Shown in pieces: positions 30,193 to 40,123 of a stretch of 64,000 nucleotides of DNA. This DNA comes from Telmatactis stephensoni (taxonomy: Eukaryota; Cnidaria; Anthozoa; Actiniaria; Isophelliidae). The stretch is from positions 611,001 through 675,000 of the forward strand of contig JALIZF010001769.1 of the NCBI GenBank assembly GCA_029948255.1, written 5' to 3'. A program made the translations under genes and the position numbers. The notes beneath the pieces are model-generated. The model searched no databases and had not been told where the DNA came from. It saw only the letters and a program-made list of their open reading frames with translations. The first letter of the stretch is position 1; every line of letters starts with the position of its first letter.

Positions 30193-31095
30193 CTAGTTAG
30201 CTATATACATGTGCTGCTCGTTTGTTAAAGTCAGTTTATCAATATGGTTGGTCGCATGCTCTTTTATAAAACGTTCATAATCTTGACAATACAATTTTAA
30301 GCTACGAATCAGGTCGTTTTCCAAAACAGTCAAGTCTTTTGTAACTCTTGCGTTCCACAGAAGCTTACACCATTTACGATAATCTTCTCCTTCGCGGTTA
30401 TAGTTTGAAAATGGTTCGTTTTCGTTGAACCAAAGTAAAGGAACTTGAAAAGGAAAACCATACGCTTCCATGATGTAAGTATAAAGTAAACGAATCATTC
30501 TACCATTTGCATCAAAAAAGGGATGTACTTTCAAAAATGTGTACACCAACCAGGTCAATAATCTTATCAATTCTTCCAAGGATTTTGCATCATCTTTCAC
30601 TCTGTTTTGGTTTATGGTAGACCATTTTGAATTGTATTGGTCAATCAGTGCTTGCATTTCACTTTCTATGTGGTAGTGACTGGAATAATAGTGAATACTT
30701 CCTTCAAACTCCACAATTCTGTCTTGAACACTATACTTTCCCGCTGTGCGGATGTCTTTGTGATATTTCATCAATATCTTATGAACCTCACATATGAGAT
30801 TGTTTTCTAATAATCCACCATCGAGATCACCGCTTAGTTTGTGTAAGTGGTGATAGGCTTCAATAAAACCCAGAGTGTTTCTGAAGTCCGAGCTTCCATC
30901 ATCTACAGCCTTGTTTTGGATTATTTTTCCAACCATATATTTATCTGTCACCCCTAAATTTTCTTGCTTCAAAGAACGATACACATACGTTTCCAATAAT
31001 TTCTCTTGCACACAGCTGTTGTGTTTCAATGTCTCTGACGAGTTCCGTTTTAAAAAATCGTCTATCCATTCCATTGACCGACTTTGGAAATTCAT
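30193..31095 (-). CDS. Fic-domain protein, right-arm copy
   Basis: Mirror of the left-arm Fic gene with the same HPFFDANGRMIR loop and the same residues through the shared part. ATG at 31,093-31,095. A 2-bp insertion after the ...ATNH equivalent shifts past the left-arm stop, adding 16 codons (...LTNEQHMYIAN). Which C-terminus is ancestral is unclear. As on the left, the frame is open upstream of the ATG with a hydrophobic leader and no AUG. Confidence 0.85.
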   Translation of the reverse strand: MNFQSRSMEWIDDFLKRNSSETLKHNSCVQEKLLETYVYRSLKQENLGVTDKYMVGKIIQNKAVDDGSSDFRNTLGFIEAYHHLHKLSGDLDGGLLENNLICEVHKILMKYHKDIRTAGKYSVQDRIVEFEGSIHYYSSHYHIESEMQALIDQYNSKWSTINQNRVKDDAKSLEELIRLLTWLVYTFLKVHPFFDANGRMIRLLYTYIMEAYGFPFQVPLLWFNENEPFSNYNREGEDYRKWCKLLWNARVTKDLTVLENDLIRSLKLYCQDYERFIKEHATNHIDKLTLTNEQHMYIAN

Positions 31096-32243
31096 TTTGT
31101 TAACACTCGAAGTGCAATAGACAGTTTCTAGTTGTTCGGAGCAGAATTTAGAAATGATCAGAGCTAAACAAAGTTTGCAAAGAAAAGGAATTACTATCCT
31201 GTTCTTCAAAACGGTTTGTTGCTTGTCCTTTACAGAATGAGAAATTTCGCAGCTGTCAGGAAGAAACTGATGTCAGTAAAACCCTGTGTAGATGACAAGG
31301 TATATGGCGTAGTCCACTTAGAAGTCTTTGCAAAATTGTTTTAACTCCGTCAAACTATATCGACTATAGTTACTCTTGCGGAAATAAACTAATAATTGAC
31401 AGGAACAGGCATCGCTTGCTGGTCCTTTGTTTCTTTGTTTCTGTATATTTTTCGTGCACAATGTTACAAAAGGGTCGTAAAAGCAGTAGATGAAGAATGA
31501 ATAATCTGAGTAAAACACTGACGACGTTCTGTGAGATTGGAATTACAGGGATGAACAGCTTTGAGTAGGAATGGTCCGTCTGTTTAGTTATAGTGAACAA
31601 TGAAAAATTCTAAGTAATCCATGCGTTTCATGTTAGATTGCCCATTTCAGATCGTTCTGTTGTTAAAATATACTTAGTCGTATACAAACGTATGATTTGT
31701 AGAATCCATCACTTGTATAAAAAATGAGTACATCTTAGTACTGATATAAGAGCAGTTTCTGTATAACGGTGTGAAACTTAGCGCGCTGTCCTATAACTGT
31801 CAGTATCGAGGTGTGTACAAATCAATTTCTGCCGTAACCGTGTCATGCTTGCTGTCTTCACGTACCCAATCATACGGAAAATGTCTCTTTGGCAAAACTG
31901 TAAGATTGTTTTTCTGAACTAGTACTGTAGAGTATTCGTTTTTCAGAGATCAATCATTTTTTCTCGCGAATACGAGTTAATGTGCATTTATAAACAGGGC
32001 ATGCTGAAAACCAAGCAATGATAAACACATACAAATACTTTATTTTCTGCGAAAAATATATGATTACATGTCAAAACTGAAAGCTAATTTAGTTTGCATC
32101 CTGACGTCTAGCATCCTTACAATTGCTGGGATCTTAAAGGTTCAAGACTATGCAATCAATCATACTTTAAGGGTTTCTATGAGCTTTAAATATACAAATA
32201 CCATTTAAAACATCCGTTTATTGTAGAAAAAGTATGATCGAGA
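31096..32243. other. Right-arm region between Fic and secreted-like genes
   Basis: Mirror of 23,908-25,057 with small differences (for example ATAACG versus TTACAC near 31,763). Confidence 0.5.
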
Positions 32244-32972
32244 TTACGTGTCGTGAAGCAAGGTCAGTTTGTTGATCAAGAGAGTTTCCAGATTTTCTCT
32301 TTTTCTTGAAACTATTTCTTGTCTACTGTCTTTGCAGTCGTATCTCAAAAGTTCAAGACCATTCAAACATGGTTCAAGAGTTTCTGTCAGCTTTGAAAAC
32401 ACTCTCATGACAATATCGTCGTCGACCTTTTCCAACGCTTGTGTCAGGTAGTAATACACTCTTATTCGGTCGTTGTCCAACATGAAGCAGTCATGATCTC
32501 TTTGAGAAACATAGTCATTTTTACATCCCTCGTAATCAGTTTCGTCTACAAAATCCATGATAATATTGATCACGACGTGGGGTGGGGCTTGGATCAGTAA
32601 GTTCTCAATTTCGTCTTGTCTTGCTGTAATTTCAGGCTGGATTTCAGGAATACATTCATCGAATGTAGGTAGAGATGGTGGATATTCGTATTCACACAGC
32701 CATTTATCCAATTTTTGTTGCTGAACGTAAGGGGCATACGCCGAAGCAATGTCCTCAGTTAGATCTGCAAAGATTTCACTAGTTTCGAGAACTTCATATT
32801 GGCCTAAAGGTGCGGCTTCAGCTGCTGGTTTTCGTACGATGGTCAAACGATCCATGCTCGTTTTTCCTATAACGTCGACTGCTGTTAAGTTGTGCTCTCC
32901 ATTAGTAAATGCAGGAATTTTTCTCTCTGCTATGAATATTCTTCCGGAGTAAACTATGCAGCAGTGCAACAT
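32244..32972 (-). CDS. Secreted-like protein, right-arm copy
   Basis: Mirror of the left-arm gene, start at ATG 32,970-32,972 with the same signal-peptide-like upstream extension beginning at GTG. Differences cluster at the C-terminus (LLRYDCKD versus LLIYDCKD; LTLLHDT versus LNSLHDM). All Cys residues are kept. Confidence 0.65.
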   Translation of the reverse strand: MLHCCIVYSGRIFIAERKIPAFTNGEHNLTAVDVIGKTSMDRLTIVRKPAAEAAPLGQYEVLETSEIFADLTEDIASAYAPYVQQQKLDKWLCEYEYPPSLPTFDECIPEIQPEITARQDEIENLLIQAPPHVVINIIMDFVDETDYEGCKNDYVSQRDHDCFMLDNDRIRVYYYLTQALEKVDDDIVMRVFSKLTETLEPCLNGLELLRYDCKDSRQEIVSRKRENLETLLINKLTLLHDT

Positions 32973-33275
32973 AAAAACTAATCCAATCAAGTTTCTCACT
33001 ATACCTGGATGTATTCATATCCCACACATATTCCAACTGAGCAATACCAAATTCAAAAACTACAAGCTACGATGGAGGAATGCATCCTCGACCTCTATAG
33101 TCCTCAACCCATGACATGATTGAACTGATGTACGAAAAATGACGAATCAAGATAGAAGCCCTGTTGTTGGTAATAACAATAAACTTTATGCTATGAGGCT
33201 AGTTAGATTTTTTTCTATTACCCTGGGACAGATCGTGTCATAGTGCAGGAAGCTCTATAGATGTTTTGTACATAG

Positions 33276-33599
33276 TTAACTATATGTTTTGTTGAAGACA
33301 TTAATACTGAAGGGATTATCCATTGTACAAACGCAAAACACTATTGTAGCATCTATGTTCTTAAACATTATTGTAGAAATCAAAACAAACCAGAACGTGA
33401 TCATGAATGAACTGATGACAGAAGCAAGTGAACCACCAACGAGCGCAGTAAGCTCGTGATATTTGGAAAATGTAGCGCTCATCATTATTATACGAATCAC
33501 AATTTTATACAAATGAACACGAGCGTGGGCCATGTTGTTCAATGACAGAAGGAAATGACAGGAGCCAAAAGCTAGAAGAAGCCAAGTCAACCATCGCAT
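33276..33599 (-). CDS. Small predicted membrane protein, right-arm copy
   Basis: Mirror of 22,552-22,875, with the same signal-anchor and transmembrane segments and a Met for Arg change after LSLNN. Function unknown. Confidence 0.45.
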   Translation of the reverse strand: MRWLTWLLLAFGSCHFLLSLNNMAHARVHLYKIVIRIIMMSATFSKYHELTALVGGSLASVISSFMITFWFVLISTIMFKNIDATIVFCVCTMDNPFSINVFNKTYS

Positions 33600-34587
33600 G
33601 TGTCCCGGCACTGTTTTTACATAATTAGTAGAGGATACAGGAGAATTGTTTGCTAGTCCCGCAGATAATGCTTGTCATTAAAAACCCAACCAAAACCGTG
33701 CTCTTTGTCAGTTTAGGAACATTCATTTGTGCAATAAAATCCTTTTTTCTTTAAATCAACATCTTGCGTGTTCTAGCACACGGGTTTTGTACTGCATGTC
33801 AAGTAAAACTATGTACTGACTACGCATTCAAAGTTATTATCAATTAATTCCAAACGATACAAAAGCTACATGTACCATTCATGCTAATTTGTGTTCGAGT
33901 TAATCTGTTAAAAGTGTTATACTTTTTTGCGAACAATTTTTGCTCCATTTTCTTGTCCTCCTTCGGCGCACCCGTATTTGAGGTAATCTTGAAATTTGGG
34001 TTTTTTGCTTAGTCCTACCCCAAGGGCTTTTGCCTTTTTAGATTATCTAGTCCTAGAGCTCCGGAAAAAAATTTTTTTTTGCTAACTGCAGTTTTTTAAC
34101 TCCGTCTTCTTGTTCATAACTGTACTTTAACTGTACTTGCCATAATTTTTTTTTCTGAGTTCTAACCTGAGAGTTTTTGCATTTTCCACACTAATTAACT
34201 AATGTATATCTTAACTCAGTCGTGTTTCAGCATTGCCTTATGGGGTTGATTAATTCAACAGTGATTTTGACTTCTATAAACTCCATGTTATTATTAAAGT
34301 TTATTACAATAATATTTCTTGTTTTAGATAAAACCAAACTGTTTATATCTCTAATTCGAAACCATAGTACGTTCAGGGTTTACTGTGTGAAGCTTTAAAT
34401 TGTTTATTGAGTAAAGAAATAATATAATACAACTTGGATATAAGCTAGAAAGTGTTTTATTGTTGAACAACTTTGTTGTAGTTTTCTTAAATTGTTCATT
34501 AAAGTAAAGAAGTAATATAATACAACTAGGATATCAAGTAGAAAGTGTTTTAGGGTTGAACAAATTCGTTGTAGTTTTCTTATAAAC
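33600..34587. other. Right-arm intergenic region
   Basis: Mirror of 21,565-22,551; no additional gene. Confidence 0.45.
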
Positions 34588-35061
34588 TCATCGAGAAAAC
34601 TTTAGTTTCTTTGACTGATTTGCTTTTTCCTCTTCTTCTTCTTCCTGTCTTCTCTTAAAATCTACACGAACTGGTGGTAGTGCGTCATACCAATGAAAGA
34701 ATTTACATGGTAGGTCGGGAAATTTGACGTTACAGGAATAAAATAACCTCCCATTGTTCGCTTCAGAAGAGCTGATTCCTAGCTTGGCGATTAGATCGTG
34801 TCGGCATTTTGGAAAGTTTCGTCGTCCTGGTGTTTCTTTGAGTTCGTTCTGAATAAATGAAATCTCATTTTCCTTCAGTCTCATGTTGCATCCCAAGTCC
34901 ACTTGCTTCAAGGCCTCGTCTCTTCCCTCGTCGACTTTCATCTTGTAAATCTGACCCAACTTGTTAAAATCCACTTTGGTTCCACAGGTAAAGAAGGTAG
35001 CACCATTTTTGTTTTTGAATGATTTGGCGGGATTTCCACAGAAACAAATAAAGTTGTTCAT
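34588..35061 (-). CDS. GRF-type zinc-finger protein, right-arm copy
   Basis: Mirror of the left-arm gene with an identical predicted 157-residue product, including the C-x-H...C...C finger and the acidic/basic tail. Complete protein identity, while other arm genes differ, could reflect constraint, gene conversion or chance. Confidence 0.85.
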   Translation of the reverse strand: MNNFICFCGNPAKSFKNKNGATFFTCGTKVDFNKLGQIYKMKVDEGRDEALKQVDLGCNMRLKENEISFIQNELKETPGRRNFPKCRHDLIAKLGISSSEANNGRLFYSCNVKFPDLPCKFFHWYDALPPVRVDFKRRQEEEEEEKANQSKKLKFSR

Positions 35062-35139
35062 TATGTCTTTCTTTGTAGAATATTCAGTTGTCAGTATTCC
35101 GTTGTCAGGTGTTTCTTAGCTGTTCTTATATTCCTAGAA

Positions 35140-35456
35140 TCCTCCTGAATCCGTCTCAATCGTCGTGAATCTGTCTCAATCCACCTGTATCCGTCTCAAT
35201 CCTCCTGTATCCGTCTCAATCCACCTGTATCCGTCTCAATCCTCCTGTATCCGTCTCAATCCGTCTGTATCCACCTAAATTCATTGATATCAGCCTGTAT
35301 CCGCCTAAATTCATTGATATCCGCCTGTATCCGCCTAAATTCATTTATATCCGCCTGTATCCGCCTAAATTCATTGATATCCGCCTGTATCCGCCTAAAT
35401 TCATTGATATCCGCATGTATCCGCCTAAATTCATTGATATCCGCCTGTATCCGCCT
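35140..35456. repeat. Right terminal compound minisatellite
   Basis: Reverse-complement counterpart of the left array: 20-bp units near the GRF gene, 30-bp units near the terminus. Copy order differs slightly from the left side. Confidence 0.95.
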
Positions 35457-35493
35457 AAAAAAAAGGGGTTAATTTCATCCCTACTTAACTACT

Positions 35494-35499
35494 GCCTAA
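35494..35499. repeat. Right 6-bp target-site duplication GCCTAA
   Basis: Follows the last element base and continues into AATCCTCATTTTCG, the sequence that follows directly in the other S copies. Confidence 0.85.
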
Positions 35500-37891
35500 A
35501 TCCTCATTTTCGAACCAAATTAATTTTCGCTTTGGATTAACACTTTGATTCAACTTTCATCGGCCAAAACTACTTACAAACAACTTCAACGTTCTGACAG
35601 AAATGATTTTAGTTTTGTACAACAGCTATTCTTGAACTCGGGATTTTTGGTCGTTCACTGCTCGAACTTGAAAAAAATCCCCTCTTAAACGAAAACTACT
35701 TTTTAGTACACAGTTCAGTGAACATGCATGTTAGAATTTTTAAATTAAAACTACTAAGTACACCGTATAGATGTGAATCCACTAACTTATAAGGTACGTC
35801 AACTAGCTGTCGTCATAGTGACACATCTCTAAAACAAAGCAAGTTACTTAGTCAGCTATCGGCCTGCGAACAACTCCCTAATTCGCACTCGGACCACAAG
35901 TATTTCCCAAATACTGTAAGACTGTAAAATAACCCGCTAACAGGAACCCTTGCTATTACGGGCACCAAAGTACCGTCCCGCAATTGCAAGGGTTATCCCG
36001 CAATGTTCTATTTCTAAAATAAAGTTACTTTTCTAAAAGAAAGTCTTTCATTAGGTGCCGGTGGAGGACTGGAGAGGAAAGAGGAAAGGAGAAAATAAGA
36101 GCTAGCCTTCACAATAGGTTAATTGGGTTACATAAAGTGAGCTCAAGAAAAAGGAAGGATTACCTTTAGACATTAACATTTTGTTAGGAAGGCTTACTTT
36201 CTAACTTTTCCTGTCCTCTCTCCTTCTCCATAAAGTCTGCTAAAAATCTCCTGGAATAAGGTGTAAATATGAATATAACTGCTTAATTAAATTAATTGAA
36301 GACCAATTGATCTAGTTAAGATATTCTATCTACATACAATTCTACTCATTGGAAAAAATAGAATTAAAATAACGTGAAACACAAAGTCTTTCTAAAGTGT
36401 GTTGGTGCAACACATCTCAGTTTTCAAATTAATAAATAGAATTTCCATTTTTGATATCTCACAAATCCATGCAGTACATGAAATGCTGTTGTACGTGTCC
36501 CTCCGCGCCATAAGAGAATAGTGAGTTAGATTATTCTTTACTCTACTCAGATTTACTTGCCTTTTCTTTCTACAAACATGTATACAAAGTCAGGGACACC
36601 ACAACAGCGCTTTCACGTCAATTGCACAGTTGGCCTTCAGTGTTATAGAACAGACCACACACACTCCGATAACTTCATGGCCTACTCCATCCGAATAGTG
36701 GTGTGGGTTCTTAATTTAACGCCCCTCCAATGCAAGGCCTAGGTATGTGTAGTAGATTTTTGGAGAGACGGGGACTACGGTATAACGTCCTTATCCGAGA
36801 AGACGTGAAGGTCTAACCATTCAGGACCATTTGCAGATGTAATTACAAAGGCAGAACCTTCTCAATTATTTTAAGACCCTGGTGTTATGAAGAGTGCGTC
36901 AGATGTTTTGAGCCTCAAAATAACACACCAACAAACTACACATTTGCCTACTCAAATTACACGGAAAAAACTAATGAAAAAAAGTATTGTTCAATTGTGC
37001 AATTTTTCCATAATTTTTATACCAATAGTCAAGCTACATTTGCTGCAAAAATCTTACTACGTCTGTAGGAGTAAACCGACATTACAAAATATACCTGTTG
37101 CTTTAGAAACAGCAATAACCCTAATAACACTAAGATCTTTCTTCAACTAGAGTAGATATAACGCTGAATAGCTTTTCTTATTTTAAGAACATCGAGCAGA
37201 ATTTGGAATAAATAATAATAATAATAATAATACTTTATTCAAACAATTTTTAAAAATGATTGAAATGGAGAACTTTGAGGTAAACGCTTTGTGCAAGTCT
37301 CCTAACCTGAAAATCGTAAAGAGCTTCATAAAAATCCAGCGCTAACAGAGAACAGTATAACCCAGCTTATGTGTTATTATTGAAATTTTCAATTAGAAAA
37401 ACACACCTCATTGAAACCTATAAATAAATTCGTCAGTTAATTTGTTTGCCGGACTTATAATCATCATCATCATCATCATCAGCTGCGAGAAGTGAAGAAT
37501 GGCCTTTACAGAAGGGTTCTCCTATGCTCCTTCCCATTTGCTTATTTTGCTATAGCGTGTGAAAGAATTTTGAATTTCGCTCTAAATATTTTTGGAGATT
37601 CAAATGAGTGAGTTCACTTTTCAATCTAAATATCATAAATTGCAGAAAATTACGAATTCTTAATATTTTCCTTAAGCTAAGATAGAGGGTTTTCTGCCGA
37701 TTGCAAAAAAAGGTATCATTTTAAAGCTAATCTTTCGGCCATAGAGGCTGGAGTGTACATTTTTTTATGTCCTTTAGTTGTCTTCAAAATCAGGCTTTGA
37801 AAAGTAGGCTTCGAAGACTTTTATCATTCGAACTATCTGCATATCTAAATTGAAGTGCACGTATCACAGATATAAATTGCTGTATATGTGT
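35500..37891. repeat. Segmental unit S, copy 1, right part
   Basis: Continues S after the palindromic insertion and parallels 44,466-46,330 and 61,660-63,480. Landmarks are ACTCGGACCACAAGTATTTC, GAAAGTCTTTCATTAGGTG and the CGTCCTTATCCGAGAAGACG block. (ATA)n at about 37,208-37,225 and (ATC)n at about 37,460-37,480. The part nearest the TRIM stop (from about 37,830) is shared with 47,995-48,066. No gene is supported. Confidence 0.75.
36700..36880. repeat. Conserved motif block in S (TCCGAGAAGACG...TTTGCAGATGTAATTAC)
   Basis: GTGTGGGTTCTT, CGTCCTTATCCGAGAAGACG, GGTCTAACCATT and TTTGCAGATGTAATTACAAA are very well kept in all three S copies (here, about 45,908-46,085, about 62,768-62,945). From memory a similar string is widespread in cnidarian genomes, so this is likely an old dispersed element. 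Confidence 0.4.
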
Positions 37892-40123
37892 TCACTGCCA
37901 CACGTGTACACGCTCGCCATTTCGTTCTAACACTAACACTTTACCGTCTGTAGTAACAACTACATTACTGGGCCTATCCATTTGACCAAGACCTGAACCA
38001 TGGCTACCAAAAGATCCTAAAAATTGGCTCTCTTGGGTCCAAATTTGAACACGATGATTCCTACCGTCACAGACGAGTAACTTGTTCCCTCCAGAAACGG
38101 CAAGTCCTCTTAAAAAATCAATCTCACCGTCTTCTTCTCCATTGTCGCCAAATTTGTTCAGTAAATTACCACTGACATCATAAACATCAACAAAGTACTT
38201 GCTGAAATATGTTACAAAGTACTTGCCACTGCCATAAGCAATGTACCACGGTGTTTTGTCTGCAGTTGGAATTTCTTGAACGACATCTCCAGATTCTTTA
38301 CTCAGTAACTTTATACCTGACTTGGTTTCATCATCAAGGTGCATACAGCACACTGCGATGTGATCTTCGGTAACACACAATTCACGTAGTATCACTCGTT
38401 CTTGTCTGTAGATAGTTCTAATGTAAGCACCGTCCATGTCAAACTCTTGAATCCTACCACACTTAAAATCTGGATTATCTGAGACAAGAACATGGTTTCC
38501 ATACATGACTACTCCCCATGGACAGTCTAGTTGACCATCTCCGCCCTCTCCACATCTACTAAACTGACGTATATAGTTCCCATCAGCACTGAATACCACA
38601 ATGCGATGATTCAAAATATCAGTAATGATTACTTCTCCATTGACATTTACTGCTAGTGAACAGGGAACATTCAACTTTACCTCTCCATCTCCCATTTCTC
38701 CCAAGTATTTTACTGGTTTTAAGTCGATCTTACCATGGAGTGTCTTTGGAGAATCTTTGACATCTTGTCCTCCAATACTCACCAGAACTTGGTACGACGA
38801 ATACGATTTCTTTGCTTTATACGTCACGATAAATTTTCCACGTTCACTTTCAGTCAGTTGGCTTTCAACTTCACAACCATCATCATCTTTGATTTGTACA
38901 TCAATAGAACAAGGATTGGTGTAGCAAACTTTGTCCTTTGAATCTCTTGTTACGATTTCACATTTCCTGAGCGAGCCGCTACTATGAATGTTACTCGGTA
39001 GTTCAACCACTGAAGTGTTAGATGGGTCGGTCGTGCTCTCTTCAATCCTTCCAAAGTCGTGCGAGGATTGCGTGGCAGGAGTGTACTGGATGGTTGTATT
39101 TATCTTAAGAGATTGTGATTTCAAAATAGATCGTCGAGGATTTTCCAATAATTCTCGACATCTTTGAGGAAACTGACTTCCAATAATAAAATAAGGAACA
39201 TTTTGATCTTGCAAAGCTTTGCCCTGGTCATTCAGTGCATTGAGTTGTTCAATGGCAGCAGTAATCTCTCGTTGCTCTTCATCGTTTGCTTTTGTGAACA
39301 AAATACGCTTTTTGTCCAAGGTGTCATTCATGGCGTTTTGATGAGCTTGCATTTGTTCATTCATTTCTTTCTTTGCTGTGTTGATTTCATCCTCCAAGCG
39401 TCGTACGTTTTGCTTGGATAGTTCTAGTTCTTGTAGGAATTTCTGTTTCTGTTTGTTGATTCGATCCAAGTCTTGTTGAATTGATCCTTTAATATCCTCA
39501 GCTTTCTCCTTAATGCTGATCTTTTCGTGATTACTATGTTTGGTATTCGAGCAGATTTGGCAAATGGGTTTCAGACATGTGTGGCAGTAATACTGGAGCT
39601 TGTGTTTTTCGTGGAAGTTTTCAGGACATCGTTGCTGACTGGTAATGTAGGCGTTGACATGTTCTTTCCTAAAGTCACCAAACAAAGTCACTTGATGTTC
39701 CTCTCTGAGTTGTTTAACTGTATTGTGGGCGTTCTTGCAGTCAGCGCAAACCATGCCTTCGCACTCAGAACAGAAGGCAACTAAAGTAACGTGTTTTTCG
39801 CAGGAAACACAGTTCGGTAGGTCTAGCTTGTCTTGTTCACTTGCTTTGTTTTTCATTGCAATTAGCAGTTCTTTCAAGGATTCGAGATGGAACGAAGATT
39901 TGAGCTTTGTTATGTCACCATCTTCTAACTCTAGTGGTGCTTTACAAGTAGGACAAATAAATCGCTGCCCTCGGCTCCTGCAAGATTCCTTCCATTCCTT
40001 GATACAATTAAAGCACAAGCTGTGAAGACACGGCAGCGTCTTGGGCTCGTTAAAGATGTCATGGCATATTACACACGTAAGTTCTTCTTCTAATCTTGAA
40101 ACCAAATCATTGAGTTCAGCCAT
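37892..40123 (-). CDS. TRIM-NHL protein, intact (743 aa), probable E3 ubiquitin ligase
   Basis: Single uninterrupted exon from ATG 40,123. RING C3HC4 at residues 17-60: C17-x2-C20, C32-x-H34, C37-x2-C40, C57-x2-C60. B-box 1 about 102-148 (CVSCEK...CADCKNAH). B-box 2 about 166-204 (CPENFHEKH...CQICSNTKHSNH). Coiled coil about 205-310. Filamin-type Ig domain about 386-465. NHL beta-propeller about 468-743, ending ERVHVWQ. This is the class VII TRIM layout (TRIM2/3/71 group), cytosolic RING ligases whose NHL propeller binds protein or RNA targets. Exact orthology cannot be assigned, and such genes are often expanded in cnidarians. The upstream 2.2 kb is duplicated with the gene. No TATA was identified. 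Confidence 0.93.
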   Translation of the reverse strand: MAELNDLVSRLEEELTCVICHDIFNEPKTLPCLHSLCFNCIKEWKESCRSRGQRFICPTCKAPLELEDGDITKLKSSFHLESLKELLIAMKNKASEQDKLDLPNCVSCEKHVTLVAFCSECEGMVCADCKNAHNTVKQLREEHQVTLFGDFRKEHVNAYITSQQRCPENFHEKHKLQYYCHTCLKPICQICSNTKHSNHEKISIKEKAEDIKGSIQQDLDRINKQKQKFLQELELSKQNVRRLEDEINTAKKEMNEQMQAHQNAMNDTLDKKRILFTKANDEEQREITAAIEQLNALNDQGKALQDQNVPYFIIGSQFPQRCRELLENPRRSILKSQSLKINTTIQYTPATQSSHDFGRIEESTTDPSNTSVVELPSNIHSSGSLRKCEIVTRDSKDKVCYTNPCSIDVQIKDDDGCEVESQLTESERGKFIVTYKAKKSYSSYQVLVSIGGQDVKDSPKTLHGKIDLKPVKYLGEMGDGEVKLNVPCSLAVNVNGEVIITDILNHRIVVFSADGNYIRQFSRCGEGGDGQLDCPWGVVMYGNHVLVSDNPDFKCGRIQEFDMDGAYIRTIYRQERVILRELCVTEDHIAVCCMHLDDETKSGIKLLSKESGDVVQEIPTADKTPWYIAYGSGKYFVTYFSKYFVDVYDVSGNLLNKFGDNGEEDGEIDFLRGLAVSGGNKLLVCDGRNHRVQIWTQESQFLGSFGSHGSGLGQMDRPSNVVVTTDGKVLVLERNGERVHVWQ

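Larger units (their letters stand above)
20655..35493. mobile_element. 14.8-kb near-perfect palindromic gene-bearing element (Maverick-like ends)
   Basis: The left arm 20,655-28,063 (7,409 bp) is mirrored by 28,091-35,493 (7,403 bp) around a 27-nt loop; paired coordinates sum to about 56,148-56,154 all along. It begins AGTAGTTAAGTAGGGATGAA and ends with the complement, flanked by GCCTAA on both sides. Paralogous S copies at about 44.46 and 61.65 kb lack the insertion. Each arm carries a minisatellite, four genes pointing inward and one pointing outward. The 6-bp duplication, 5'-AG terminus and ~15-kb size are reported traits of Maverick/Polinton elements, but no integrase, protein-primed polymerase, protease or capsid gene is present. 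It would need a helper. Alternatives are a foldback element or an undescribed family. Arms differ by scattered substitutions and small indels, so this is not a simple assembly mirror. Confidence 0.85.

Noticed and set aside
20655..35493. Palindrome as an assembly or amplification artefact
   Set aside because: Exact 6-bp duplication, empty paralogous sites and scattered arm differences (nonsense codon, indels) are not expected from a mirrored contig. Long reads would still settle it.
38625..40025. Plus-strand ORFs opposite the TRIM genes (also 48,803-50,128)
   Set aside because: Antisense shadows of the TRIM coding frame without independent support.
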